Assembly: GCA_002633005.1 (NCBI GenBank)
Contig: NMRA01000278.1
Location: forward strand, 1-57,304
DNA length: 57,304 nucleotides
Reading direction: 5' to 3'
DNA from: Phoronis australis
Taxonomy: Eukaryota > Phoronida > Phoronidae
The translations under genes and the position numbers were made by a program. The notes below the pieces were generated by a model. That model worked only from the letters and a program-made list of their open reading frames with translations. It ran no database searches and was not told the origin of the DNA. Numbering within the stretch: position 1 is the first letter of the stretch; the number at the start of each line of letters is the position of its first letter. Of the stretch, positions 37,816-48,880 are shown piece by piece.

Positions 37816-37910
37816 CGCCATATAAAGAATGTGACGAAGTTCCTGTTGCTAACATCAGACATTACTACTACAAAAACTACACTTCTGATAACGACAGCTC
37901 AGCTTTATTG
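37816..37910 (+). CDS. Exon 4 of mosaic gene: start of CTHRC1-like domain 1
   Basis: Acceptor TCAAACACAG, donor TTG|GTAAGT, 95 nt, phase 1 in and phase 0 out. It encodes PYKECDEVPVANIRHYYYKN then YTSDNDSSALL. In cnidarian CTHRC1-like proteins the domain is preceded by a segment of the type 'C...W-K-N-x-N-D...D-N-G-L-I', and this exon fits that position (family knowledge recalled from memory). Exon 49879-49961 is its counterpart in the second domain (YTWTSGKEEDEGLLF, same outgoing phase). Confidence 0.75.
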
Positions 37911-38106
37911 GTAAGTGTTTGGATGTTTACCAATACGTGATCTCATTCATTGCCACAATTCTGAAAGCGTGTTTCCTGTCAAAAAATCAAGTTTGATTTA
38001 TGGAACTGTTCTTCATGTCATTCGTCTCTATTAAACAAAGAACTAAATTTGTTCATCGTCAAATTAAATTTGATGTGAGAGCAGAAACGCTTAGTTCCGG
38101 TATTGC

Positions 38107-38155
38107 GTGCATGTGTGTGTGTTTGTATGTGTGTTCATGTATGTCTATGAGTTTA
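38107..38155 (+). repeat. TG-rich microsatellite
   Basis: GCATGTGTGTGTGTTTGTATGTG and similar. An imperfect dinucleotide run directly beside the end of the antisense LINE. Confidence 0.6.
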
Positions 38156-38223
38156 TCATAGTAAACAGGCTCCTGCGCACATTACAAATTAACAAAGACA
38201 GCAGGTTTACATTTGCACATCAC

Positions 38224-40200
38224 TTAAAAATCGTTTTCTTTGAGTTTCTGCATGTACAGCTTGATAAACTTGGCTACATGTTTGAATGTCTTCGCGTCTT
38301 CTGACTGTAAGAATCTCTGGAAAAGGATAATACTTGTTGATATAATACTAATAGATCTGTTTCTAACTTCGTCATATAATGGGCAGGCCAACAAAATTGG
38401 TGTTCTGTTTAAATGCAATTTATACTGCAGCACGGGCACATTCTCTTTAACGCGCAAGACCCATGTGTCTCCCTTTAACACTCATAAGACAATGGCTACA
38501 ACATCTAAGCCTAGCCAAAGCGCATCTTAAACAATATCAAAATGCCTTATATAATCTTGCGTCGAGAAATCAGTTTTAACAAGTTGATACACATCTAACG
38601 ACAATGAGGAAATTTTTCCTTCCCAGTGTTGCATGTCATATGTCAATGTCAATACATTGTTGCTTAAATTCATTAATAAAATTATACATATCTTTTACGC
38701 ATTGCTTCACCCAGACGTTTTCAAAACAATATAAGAACAGAATTTTCTTTACATTTAATATCCAACAATGTCTATTAAATTCAGCCATTTCGCACTGTAC
38801 ATCATAACATATTTTAGTGCATCTATGAGAACTCTAAAGCACGACTAAATTACGCTGCTCAACATCAGTACTTTTATAATTATTCTTCCATGTTCACAAC
38901 TAGCACCGGCATTTGAGACATTCGGACCAAGTTGTAAAAAATATTTAATGAACTTACTATGAACCGTCGCTATGGAATTGGCTTCTTAGAAACACCATGT
39001 TTCTGAGCCATGTAACAAATTTGGCAAAATTTTAGAGTCAAATAATTTCCACCATAACGACACCGGCTTGTTGGCAATTTTTTCATGTTACTGTTCAAAA
39101 CAAATATTGCTTTTGATGTTTTATAATATGTGATTTTTTGGGTCTTGTGAAGACGCATTTGTTAGAGAATGTTACGCCTAAATAGTTGTATTCAGAATCC
39201 AAGTCAATTTTTTTCACCGAATATCTTGAATTATCCACTATTTCTAGAAGCCCTTTCTAAGTGTTTGTCTTAGACATGTTTACGCGCAATTTCCACCTGC
39301 TGCAGTAATCTTTTAGTTTTCCAATTAGACTTTGCATAGCCACAGCTGTTTCAGCAAATAGAAGCAGATCAACAGCAAACATAAACAAATTAAGATGTCT
39401 TCCTCTGAAACATAGTCCACTGACGTTTTTAAGTCGTTTTCTAGGTCATTCAAAAACATAGAATATAAAAAGATGTCAGCGACAACTCTGCCGAACTCAT
39501 GATTTGCGATAAAAAACGTGAGTTTCAAATCCCGTATCACCAATCGGGACACATTTTTCACATTTCCATGCACAATTTTCAATGCATTATGCATTTTACC
39601 ATTGATACAAAAACGAATGAGTCTATAATTCAATCCTTCTCTCCACTCATGGTGCCTTCTGGAAATCGAAAAAAGGCATTAAAACCGCCTTCGGAGTTTA
39701 TTAATGTATTTTTAATCTAGAGTATTAAGAATACACCAGTCATCAGTAGTCGAGTACCTTTGCAAAACCCCGCCTGCGCCTCACCCAAAACCCTATACTC
39801 CTTTGACGAGGTATTCACCCTGTTACATAACACAAGTGCGAAGATCTTTCCCGCCACTTTCAAGAGCATTGTTCCAGGTTACTAATCCGGGTCATCTTCA
39901 GCACCAGATTTGAAACTAGGTGCTGTTGCACCTTCATTCCATTAAGACGGGTAGTTCACAGCAAAAAAAAATCTTATTGTACAAGGCAACTAACAAAAAT
40001 GAATGCTGGGGTCGCCAATTTAAAGAATTTCAAGGAGATACCATGGCTCCCTACGGCTTTGCCAAGCTTCTTTACAATTGAAATGGATTACAGTGGAACA
40101 TAATTGGCAATTTAGTCTCGGCTGTGTTGCAGAATTTCGATGTAGTCCGGAAATACACGTAGATAACCAAAGATTGATCTTTTGATAATAAAACCCCATC
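38224..40200 (-). mobile_element. Decayed LINE, reverse transcriptase to C-terminus
   Basis: On the minus strand, from right to left and across frameshifts: a linker (KKLGKAVGSHGISLKFFKLA near 40010-40070), LLKVAGKIFALVLCNRV (about 39820-39870), EAQAGFCKGTR, FFDFQKAP (motif A remnant), NGKMHNALKIVHGNVKNVSR (about 39540-39600), FLNDLENDL, RWKLRVNMSKT (about 39265-39300), LKFCQICYMAQKHG (near 39000), and a C-terminal segment LACPLYDEVR and LQSEDAKTFKHVAKFIKLYM ending at a stop at 38224. This order is that of a non-LTR retrotransposon RT plus tail. The YADD box is not intact. The copy lies antisense in intron 4 between two CTHRC1-domain exons. Confidence 0.8.
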
Positions 40201-40379
40201 ATCCTTGAGATGGAGCTCCCGACAAGTGGGTCATTTTTAAATGGGGGAGCACACTAATTTTGTAGCTGCACTCTTTGTCAAACTATACTCGGATATCCCC
40301 TGGGGATTTCCAGAAAGTAGCTAAACCGGGGTTAACGCTGTTGGATCCCCTCAGAACACCTACTCGCTCTGTGTTTCAG

Positions 40380-40578
40380 ACAAAAACTTTCAAAAAGCAA
40401 TACTCTTTCACCTCACTGAGGGTGCGTTTCCGAGGTATAGTTCGTGCTGGGTACGGCTGCAGGATTTGCTGCAATCGCTGGTACTTCACTTTCAACGACC
40501 AAGAATGCTCCTCGCCAGGGAAGATTGAGATAATCTGGTACAAAGAGAAAGAAAGGGATGATTTTCGCCCTGCCATTG
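40380..40578 (+). CDS. Exon 5 of mosaic gene: core of CTHRC1-like domain 1
   Basis: Acceptor TGTGTTTCAG, donor TTG|GTGAGT, 199 nt, phase 0 in and phase 1 out. It encodes TKTFKKQYSFTSLRVRFRG, then a hallmark CCNRWYFTFNDQECSSP, then an IEIIWYKEKERDDFRPAI segment. In vertebrate CTHRC1 the matching stretch is the conserved C-terminal domain with CC-K-RWYFTFNG-x-EC. The family is secreted and linked to matrix remodelling and Wnt/planar polarity signalling in vertebrates (known). The function of this copy is inferred only. The upstream frame extends to an ATG at 40275, but that part is intronic. Confidence 0.88.
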
Positions 40579-40736
40579 GTGAGTTGTATGTTTACACGTG
40601 CTGCTATTGAAATGATTTTGGATCGATTGTCGTTGGCACCTGTAGCAGATTGGCCGGTAAGACAATAATCCCCATCCAGCCACCCTTCAGTATTTTACAA
40701 TCCACATCACGTATCTATCTGCTTTCACAATTTCAG

Positions 40737-40892
40737 TTGATGGTATGTGTGATTTACCAAAATCTGGCGACATTGTGGTCTCGTTCCATGTCGGTGCATG
40801 CAGTGTACATGGTTTGGGGAATGCTTACACAGGTTGGGTCGGCAACGGTGTGTCCATGACTATAGAAGAAAATGATGTGAGGCGATCTTTCG
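40737..40892 (+). CDS. Exon 6 of mosaic gene: end of CTHRC1-like domain 1
   Basis: Acceptor CACAATTTCAG after a 158-nt intron, phase 1 in. It encodes (V)DGMCDLPKSGDIVVSFHVG, then ACSVHGLGNAYTGWVGNGVS, then MTIEENDVRRSF. CTHRC1 has the matching G-x-C...V-x-x-C...STGW...IEE pattern. The donor TTTCG|GTGAGT at 40893 leaves phase 1, the phase of the FN2 exon at 48713 (junction codon GAA). If this donor is not used, the frame runs on to a TAA at 40958-40960 and gives a shorter protein ending ...VVCSYSIQS. Confidence 0.85.
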
Positions 40893-40960
40893 GTGAGTGG
40901 CAGGTGTCCTTGTTGCCGCGTAACAGTCATGTGGTATGTTCTTATAGCATACAGAGCTAA

Positions 40961-41103
40961 GTGGCTGCCAACGTTAGTTGCTTTCTCCTGCAATTTCTCA
41001 AAGTGTGAAAAGTCCCGTTATGAAATGTGAATGTTTAAGACCAAGGAATCCCGGAATCATGTCTTTAAAGCATCCTGCGGAACAAGGAAAATCAAAGAGA
41101 AGT
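40961..41103. other. Intron 6, 5' end
   Basis: Nothing recognised before the SINE. Confidence 0.4.
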
Positions 41104-41330
41104 CAGTGTGGCTTAGTGGGATAGGGGTCCGCTTCCTTTATTCAAAGTCGTGGGTTCGAATCCCGCTGGGGCACACTGTTAGATCATTGAGCCAGGTCTC
41201 TAGTTCCTTGGAACGGTTTTAACTAAATATGGATAAAGCATAAGCATGGCTCCAGATGATCACTGCAATGGGCCCACACGAGGGGCCTGCGCAAGTCTTG
41301 TATAAAGTCTACCAGACCATACTTTTACTG
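41104..41330 (+). mobile_element. tRNA-derived SINE, copy 2
   Basis: CAGTGTGGCTTAGTGGGATA (box A region) and GGTTCGAATCCC (box B at 41153-41164) form a tRNA-like head. The body repeats that of the copy at 7146: TTGAGCCAGGTCTCTAG, CGGTTTTAACTA, ATAAAGCATAAGCATG, GGGCCTGCGCAAGTC. Box B matches the consensus exactly here, so this copy may be younger than the first. Confidence 0.82.
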
Positions 41331-43120
41331 AAAATCAACATTGTTGAAAGATACTGCGTCCTGCTTTTCCTCTATCTAAATTGTTTAAGATGATACTAAA
41401 AACTGTCCTGATTATGCGGTCATTAGCGTCAATCTGGAAAGATAAATGCAGTAGGACTAATCATCCCTATGGCACAGATTGGATATTGTGGTTCTTGATG
41501 GGTGGTCTTTAACAAAAGTTGCCGAACACTTCACTAAAAGCGTGAGTCAAGCTTGGCCGTTTAGAAGACATTGCAAAGAGTTTTAAAATTTCTTTCCAAA
41601 CTTGTGTGGGTTGTCGGAGGTTACAGAGCATTACAGTATTTTGTTTCTGAGACTTGAATGAGAACGTTGTTTTCATTATGAAGTTAATAGGTATCATTTT
41701 AATTTTGGCCAAATTGGACAGGTATTTCCTGATATATCGCATGATGCATCACTCTCGAAACAAGTGGCCTCGCTAATTTCCAGTGTGAGTATCTCGCGTC
41801 ATTGCGTGGTTGCCGAAGCGGGTTTTGTTGTCAACGGGCAAATATCATTCACATGCGTTCCTGACGCAGTGGTAAGTGAGTTCAGCGCCAAAAATTGTCT
41901 TAATTACTGACCTGATTTTAACCAATAAAAAAGAAAACAATGCAATGTTCATGAAATATTTGATTACTTGACATTGCAACGGAAAAGCGTGGTTGTTATA
42001 CAAGCTTAACCGTTTTAAATGAAATTAATTGAACTGAGGAATTTTGTCGAGGATGGATTTCGCTTTTTGTTAGTTTGCAACGCTTTTTCCTAAATCAGAG
42101 TTAAGTTCACAAGTGAGAGCTTCTGGACAAGTCCCTCTTTGTTTAAATTTCACTTAGTCGGTTATGTAATCCGGATACCTTAGTTGTGAAATATGCATAC
42201 TACGCATCTAAAAATGGAACAGCATGTTTATTACTGACTAGTGTGCATAGCATTTCAATGATCTTGTTTGCTTGTTTGCTGTACATTGGGCCGATGGCCA
42301 TGTGTACAAATAAATGAAGGTAACTATAATTGAACTATTACAAAACGCTGTTCACTTTAAAGTACTTGAAATGACCATTTACCTTGTTTTGACAAGTGAC
42401 TACAGTGTCATTATCATTAAACTTCCTCTATAGCATTACACATCATAATCGTGAATTCGATCTCCCGAAAACGAGAAAACAGGAGAAACGATACTCTAAT
42501 TCAAAGTTGCTTAGTTCCAAGGATATGTGTGTCCATAGAAGTGTGTAATACACCTAGTGTAATTTATTTAGGGTACAATATTAATTGTATTTCACTTCCC
42601 TATAGTTATTACTATAGTAAAATGCAGCTCAAAAACTATTTCTACCTTAAAAGCCAGGTACTATATTTTTCACTGAAAATCAAAGTATTAAATTTTACCT
42701 CAACATCCAATTTTCGTGGTTTTGCAAGTAATTACTGAATGCACTGGACAATGAAACAAGTTGTTTTTGTCATTCAGGGTCTTTAGTTAGTAAAAGCTAT
42801 AAATAGAATGTTTAAACGGGGCGTCAAATTCCAAATGTTGGGATTGAAAGGCCACAAGTGTCAACGAAGCAGAAAACACAAAAATCTAAAACATTTTTGA
42901 GTGTTTGAATTTCACCTGGAGCGAAATTTATACACTTTGATACTTAGAATCAGTATACTTCAGTACCAGCCCTTCGTTGACACAAACTTTGTTGAAGGCA
43001 GAACTGTACTTTTTGTGAGAAAGAATAATATACATGTACATGTATATTCGCTCGTAATCTCCTCTCCTCAGGCATGCAGAACTGAACCAAAACACCAACA
43101 GCCGATTTCATAAAGTATGA
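41331..43120. other. Intron 6; no exon recognised
   Basis: AT-rich. Open frames at 41509-41742 (-) and 42451-42738 (+) are unrecognised. Confidence 0.4.
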
Positions 43121-43320
43121 CCTCACCCAGCTTTTAATGTAAGGGGGGGCTCGAATTTCTGACAAAGTGGACCTTTTCCTAACAAAAAAGCGCGAGGACT
43201 AAAAAAAAACGGGATACTGCCTTCATAACTGTGAATTGTGCGTCTGGGCATTTCGTCTCGTTTTTTTCCGACTTTTCGTTTCTCGTTCGAGCCCAACGAA
43301 CACCCGTGGGTTCGCACATG
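43121..43320 (-). mobile_element. Short TIR element, family copy 1 (inverted)
   Basis: The reverse complement of this block matches the elements at 50193 and 55107: GGGGGGGCTCGAATTTC..., AAAGTGGACCTTTTCCTAAC, AACGGGATACTGCC, GAATTGTGCG, TTCGAGCCC. The ends are less well preserved than in the 55-kb copy. It has no coding capacity. Confidence 0.65.
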
Positions 43321-43332
43321 TAAAGCTGGATT

Positions 43333-43460
43333 AACAAAACCAGGTTAAGGACTTAAACCTGTTCTTCCTAATGCTGGTCTAATTTTACATCTAACTTGCA
43401 TTTCACCAACCTTTGTTTGTAAAGTCAGTAAGCCTGGTTTTGTTGGACAAGGGGTCAGGT
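43333..43460 (+). repeat. AACCTGGTTTAA-type repeat, copy 1
   Basis: AACAAAACCAGGTTAAGGACTTAAACCTG... followed by ATCTAACTTGCATTTCACCA. The same arrangement recurs at 44830-44900 (same strand) and in reverse orientation at 44148-44395. Confidence 0.55.
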
Positions 43461-43731
43461 TTAAAGTATCCAAGCCCCCCTACTGTGTCGATCTGGATGA
43501 ACCCAACAAAGAACCTATTGAAGAGCTTCAATAAAACCTTGATCATGTGGGTAAACAACGGCACGCACTACTAGAATCAGTGTAGTCATTTGGGAAAATG
43601 TCTAAAAGCATTTCTCGTGAGGAAAATGAAATGTCGGTGGCCAACGCACGTACACACAATAAAATACATGATCAAGATTAGCTGCAACAAAGAAATACCC
43701 AAATTTATGACAGTGTCATTTCAGTGTTTAT

Positions 43732-43871
43732 TTTTGCGGCAAAGAAAGTGGAACTCAGTCAGAAGGTTCAGGAGACGCTATAGCGGTTACGATGATGACG
43801 CTCTGCTCAACCAGTCGTATTCAGAGGAATTCGAAGGACACCCTGCAACACGTACTGGTCTAGGCAAATGA
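43732..43871 (+). CDS. Possible orphan exon with a basic then acidic tail (low confidence)
   Basis: After a good acceptor (GTGTCATTTCAG, AG at 43730-43731 approximately) the frame reads CLFLRQRKWNSVRRFRRRYS then GYDDDALLNQSYSEEFEGHP then ATRTGLGK and a TGA at 43869-43871. The composition looks like a real polypeptide tail. However, its reading phase (0) does not match the phase-1 introns on either side in the mosaic gene, so it would have to be an alternative last exon of something else or chance. No family was recognised. Confidence 0.2.
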
Positions 43872-44030
43872 GGATCCAAGGGGGTCAAGGGTTCCGGACC
43901 CCTTTTTCTTGAGATTTAGTGACAACAAATATATATATTGGAATTAGTGTCTTGGTAGATCCCCGTATAAAAACCGTTGATCCGACCCCCAACCCTAAAA
44001 ACCGTGGATCCTTCCCTGCTACATGTACGT
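43872..44030. repeat. Inverted GGATCC-ended repeat
   Basis: GAGGATCCAAGGGGGTC at the left and CCGTGGATCCTTCC at the right, with GACCCC(C)AACCC and GGACCCCTTT inside, form loose inverted ends. Related words (GGAGGGTCGGATCAAAGA, CCCCTCGATCCACC) occur at 45340-45510, probably a second diverged copy. Confidence 0.4.
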
Positions 44031-44147
44031 TTGATCTTGTGTCGTTATAAAACAGACAATTGAAAATAGTCCATTCTCGTTTTAAAACAATGTTGTTAAG
44101 GCACACCACGGCATCATTGACTTGCACCTATGATGTGCATATTTAAC

Positions 44148-44395
44148 AGCTTTTAACCTGGTTTTGATCAAGTCTAAAGTTAAACCTGGTTTAAGATCTC
44201 AATGCAGGTCTAAGGAGTATAGACCTCCGTGGTGAAATGAAAACTGACTTAGACCAGATCTAACCTGGAGTTAAACCAGGTTTTGCTAGACCACTGGTCT
44301 AAAAGTTAAACCACCTTGATGAAATGCAGATTATATTTAATCCTGGTATAAGCCCAGTTTAAAGCAGGTTTAACTTTAAACCACCTTTACCAAAC
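44148..44395 (-). repeat. AACCTGGTTTAA-type repeat, copy 2 (inverted)
   Basis: Dense occurrences of TTAAACCTGGTTTAA, GTTAAACCAGG and TTTAAACCACC, with GGTGAAATG/GATGAAATG marking the ends. The arms are mutually complementary, so long hairpins can form. It is reversed relative to the pieces at 43333 and 44830. Confidence 0.55.
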
Positions 44396-44829
44396 CGACC
44401 GTAAGAGATATAACGTATTTTGGGGCAACATGTCTCAGAGCCTGGCAATAAGTGAAATGAGCGTACGTGAGAGAAGCCAATTGAACAGTGAAGTAAACCA
44501 TAACAGAAGGTGTAGGGGCATACAGAGAGTGCCAATATAACATACAGTACGGTATAGCCTGAAAGCCTTACGGAACAGTGTAAGGGAGTGGGGCACACTC
44601 GTGTGCTGCTCATTCGGGAAAGTTTTTCTTGGCTGATCATTGAAGACTTTCAAATCGTCAATCAAACTGTGTCATGTTCTCCATAACGAAATTTGGGATT
44701 GTTTTCCACTTCTTTCCAAGTATTTTTTTCCGCTATGTTGGTGTATATAATGATCTTGAAGGAGCCTGCAGGCAAATGCATGGACATTCTTCAGGAGAAG
44801 GAACACACCGTCAGGCGATTTCATAAAGG

Positions 44830-44910
44830 TTGTTTAACACAACCAGGTTTAAGTCTTAAACCTGGTCTATTTCTAGACCTAACTTGCATTTCACCATTGT
44901 GAAATTAGGT
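44830..44910 (+). repeat. AACCTGGTTTAA-type repeat, copy 3
   Basis: TTTAACACAACCAGGTTTAA, then GTCTTAAACCTGGTCT, then CTAACTTGCATTTCACCA; it aligns with the piece at 43333 end to end. Confidence 0.55.
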
Positions 44911-45519
44911 GATCGAGGAGTGGACAGGGTCAGAACATATAGGATTTTGTCCAGGGAGGATAGGGAAGTAATAAGCATAAAACTGATCTGCTGAATAAGA
45001 GGTAGGGGAAACATTGGCGGACGCCCCTCAACCAAAATGTTGTGGGAGGAGATAGCTTTCTGCGCCCCGCCCCCTAATATTCCAGGAATTGATATCGATC
45101 AGTTAATAAACATTTGATTAGAAATGCTTTCAACACAAAAACGTTTTTGAAATAACATTGAAAAAATGACTCACCTCCTCCAACCATAAGATATGTCCTA
45201 CTTCAATGTCCAAACTGCTCTCGTACGCCATCCAAACACGGGTCCAACCAGATATTTGTTTCAAAAATTCACACCTTACGACATTCTACATTCAAGCAGG
45301 AGGGTCTGTGTCCAGTTACATGAAACAGACCAAATTAACGATTCATCAGGGATTGATCCATATTTTTTAAAAGGAGGGTCGGATCAAAGATTTTTCAAAT
45401 AGGGTGGTCCAAGTCAACAATTTCAAAATTCTAGATTTGGTATCACTAAAAACCAGGGAAAACGGGGAGTCTGTACCCCTTTGAATCCCCCTCGATCCAC
45501 CTGACTGTGCTCAAATGAG

Positions 45520-46830
45520 ATGCCCAAATCTTTTGCGTTATTCACATGTACAGTTGTTTCATTTTTCTATCATTTTATCTTTATTACGAAATCTTCCTTT
45601 GACTTATGACATTTTCTAAAACCTGAGCCTATAATTCAGTCAAAATATTTTGGGACGTAGTCCTTAAATTAGGGGCACTGCAAGAAATGATCACTACATA
45701 TTTTCTATCATAGTGAAAATTCAACGTAGAGAACTCACAAATACCCACTAGATTTTGGGAAAATAGTGGAGTCGCTATTTGTGCCTGTTTCATGCAATTG
45801 TGCACTGGATCCCCGGCATCCGTGCCTGATGGGATCTGAAATGGTTAGCGAATTGGAGTTGGTTGTCATGAATGAAACTGGGGGCCACAGGGGTAGGCGT
45901 TGGAAATCAGCAAGAGATGGGATTTCTGCCTACAGCCCAGTAAACCTACCTTGTATGCCCCTATAAAGGAGCCGAAATGCCTATTGAATACACAATCCAT
46001 TCAAGGTAGTTTTCACCATGCTTTCCAGCTCTTGTAAACCGTTCACATTTTATTAAATCAACAGTCAGCAGTTAATCAAAGGCATTTTCAGCCTACATCG
46101 GCAGGTTAAAATGACGAACTTGAAAAAATAACATAAGGATGCCCTATTTCCTGACTTGTCGACACAAAAAACAAACAAACGACATCGTCACTGAGGGTAA
46201 AGTGGTTTCCAAGGTACGTGTAATACACATAGTATTAATAGTTATTACCGATGTACCGACCGATGTAGGGTTCAACTTACCTTTAAAAAAGAACACTTCC
46301 TTCAACACTTCTTTCGCCAAACTTTCAAGCAGATTACCAAACCAAACCGATGGTAATTATTATGCACTAAGGTGCCATGACGATCCATCTTGTGTTTCGT
46401 TAAACACTGTTAAGCCATTTTGACAATAATTTTGGATTACCGCTATTTTGTTGAAAACGGTATAGCACAAAACTTAAATACTTCGGAAAATGAAGAGGTG
46501 CTGATGTATCTTAGCCATTAATTTAAATACTGAGAAGTTTTACCAGACTCTGTCAAGTCGCTTTGAACAAAAATTGACAGGGAAGGAACTTATTGTGGAT
46601 GCAAAATATGCTGCAGTAGTGTCCAAAATATAATCGCATAAACGAACTTAAACTGCGTTTACAAAAAAACCGGTGCTAGTCAATGATTTGTAAACAGGAG
46701 TAACGCAATGCACTCGCAACTGCATCTTAAAAAATATGTTATACTGTATGTGTAATCATTACTATCATATGATATCGATTATTGACCAATGACAGCCGTG
46801 ATGTTGAATGTATTACGGGATAACAAGAAA
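45520..46830. other. Intron 6 continued; no exon recognised
   Basis: Open frames at 45766-45966 and 46139-46423 show no recognisable domain. Confidence 0.4.
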
Positions 46831-46835
46831 TAATT

Positions 46836-46995
46836 CAATGCAAATAAATAAAAAAGTAAATAAGAATACATAACTAATGGTGAATAAATCGCAATAAATA
46901 AATAATAAAGTATAGATAAAAAATATGAAATAATATACAAATAATAAAATTAGTAAATAAATGATAATGGTAAATATGTTTTTTATATTTTAATG
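46836..46995. repeat. A/T-only low-complexity tract
   Basis: Irregular AAATAAATAA and AAATAATAAA words fill about 160 bases with almost no G or C. Simple-sequence expansion. Confidence 0.7.
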
Positions 46996-48712
46996 CATTA
47001 AGTCAAAAGAAATGAAAGAAAGTAGTAAAAAGAATCAAAATAATGGGTATTATAATGAACTACTCAGTGGTTCACATAATCATACAAGTCATTTAATATA
47101 ATTTGCTACACCAGATTCATTTTATGTTTCAACTCCCCGTCATTGGTGATATGCACAGAAATTTCTAGACATATATGACAGATCATACCAGTGTACATGT
47201 AGTTAGATTATTTCAAAGCTGAAATTGACCTCCTATCACAAGCTCCACCCCCTTGCGTAATATCGACTAACAAACAATAAGTTCTACTCTTCAACGGGTT
47301 TTTTGTCGTGTAAAATGGCGGCTTGGAAACGAAGGTGTGTCAAGAATGATGAGTTTTAAATGGCCCACTAAGCCGTCACTCAAAGTCCTAGCAATAGGTC
47401 AATTAAAGAGCAACAGTGCAAAGAACTAAAATTTTATCATTGTAAAGTTTTAATGTAAAATGTATTATGATGCCAAGGCCTACACAGGAGCAATTCCATT
47501 CCCAGGAAAAGAATTAAAAAATCAATTGATAGTTTTGCTTGATAACTTTCAAAACCTGTATCAACTTTTCTCATATTTTACCTGACTGAAAAAAATGCCT
47601 TTGATTGGGTGTGACAGACGTACGCAGAGAATTTTAATGTTTTAAAAATTACGTTAATTTCCTGTAAATTACATTTTGTAACGTTTGGTTTTGTTTTATA
47701 TGATGACTTAGTTGAATGTTTGCAAAGTACAAAAAATAAACTTTTGATTGTATATTCTAAGAAATAATTGTCAGACAGTTCAATGTAATCTGAGTGCAGA
47801 TGACAGACTTACGTTTTGAATTTCTAGTAAAATAAACATTTCTGATACTCCACCTTTAATGCATTTAGAAAATTGAGTACAGTCAAATCCAAGACACGTT
47901 ATCGTCTCAGACGGAGAAAAACTCTGCTTTTCGTCACGCCACTCCTTCTTTTCTGTCAACCCAGACTATTTGAATGCTTCTCGAATATACATTTTTAAAT
48001 GTATTAAAATACATTACTTTTGAAGTGCCATAATAAAGATGCCAAAGGTTTTTTGCACACATACATGTACATGTATCTTCCTATAGAGATATCGGCCAGT
48101 CATTCGATTGCATTGATGTAAATGTACATGTAACCTACTTCGAGAGCCTGATACGATACAAAGATGGAAGTGTAATTACCTGTACTTTTTATGTGTTTGT
48201 AAAATTACATGTAAAATAAATCTAAACACCGAATGTTGTTTGGCCATTTTAAGTTGGCTTCAGCTGAGGTGTAGAAGCAGGAGGTTGGACAAGTTTCATC
48301 ATTTCAAAATCCTCATTGAGGCAGCTAAATTTATAGCTTTCAAAAACAGCTAAGATGTTTCCGCAACTTAGTTCCATACCTGAAAAATCCAAAGACTTAC
48401 ATGTATGAATTCAGTGGTATAGTTGTAATTTTTCATCTTGCCCTCTTGCTTTCAAGGTAAATTTCCAAAAAGTCCCAGCCCAACATGTGGCTGTAACAGG
48501 TCTTGAAATTGGCAGAAAAGCAACTTGTTCCCATGGCAAAAAGGTGGTGATAAATAAAAAATGAAATTGAATACGCAGGTAACGGGGCGTTAACCACTAC
48601 CATCACACAGTTCTCAAGGAAATCCGTGACATGGCCTTCACATTTTTGTCTGGTCTATACGTGGTCGTGCGTTTGAGATACATGCACTGTATTGAGACAA
48701 TGCTTTCCACAG
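46996..48712. other. Intron 6, 3' part; nothing recognised
   Basis: ACATGTACATGTAT occurs at about 48062 and ATGTACATGTA at about 48121. A CpG-containing AAAATGGCGGC word at about 47320 resembles a start context, but the frame closes after 14 codons. Confidence 0.4.
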
Positions 48713-48880
48713 AAACCGACCTGCCAACTTATGACGGTAATGCTGGTGGTTCATCGTGCACGTTCCCGTTTGTTTACAAAGGCCTGTCGTACAGTGCGTG
48801 CATTGAAGCGGATCACGATCAACTGTGGTGTGCGACCACCTCTAATTATGACAGCGACCAGAGATGGGGAAATTGTCCAG
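48713..48880 (+). CDS. Exon 7 of mosaic gene: fibronectin type II domain
   Basis: A symmetric phase 1-1 exon of 168 nt (acceptor GCTTTCCACAG, donor CCAG|GTAAGG), the usual shape of a shuffled module. It encodes TDLPTYDGNAGGSSCTFPFV, then [32 protein letters not shown]. All four FN2 cysteines, the CTFPF start, the aromatic Y-KG-xxY and the LWCATT and WG-x-C segments are intact. FN2 modules bind collagen, gelatin or phospholipid head groups. The preceding open frame from ATG 48631 is intronic and has no signal peptide worth calling. Confidence 0.9.

Noticed and set aside
40275-40379. ATG 40275 as the start of a CTHRC1 gene
   Set aside because: An acceptor at 40378-40379 in the right phase and the matching exon at 37816 show that this stretch is intronic.
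48631-48712. ATG 48631 as the start of a separate FN2 protein
   Set aside because: The 27 residues before the FN2 exon are not a convincing signal peptide, and a good phase-1 acceptor separates them.
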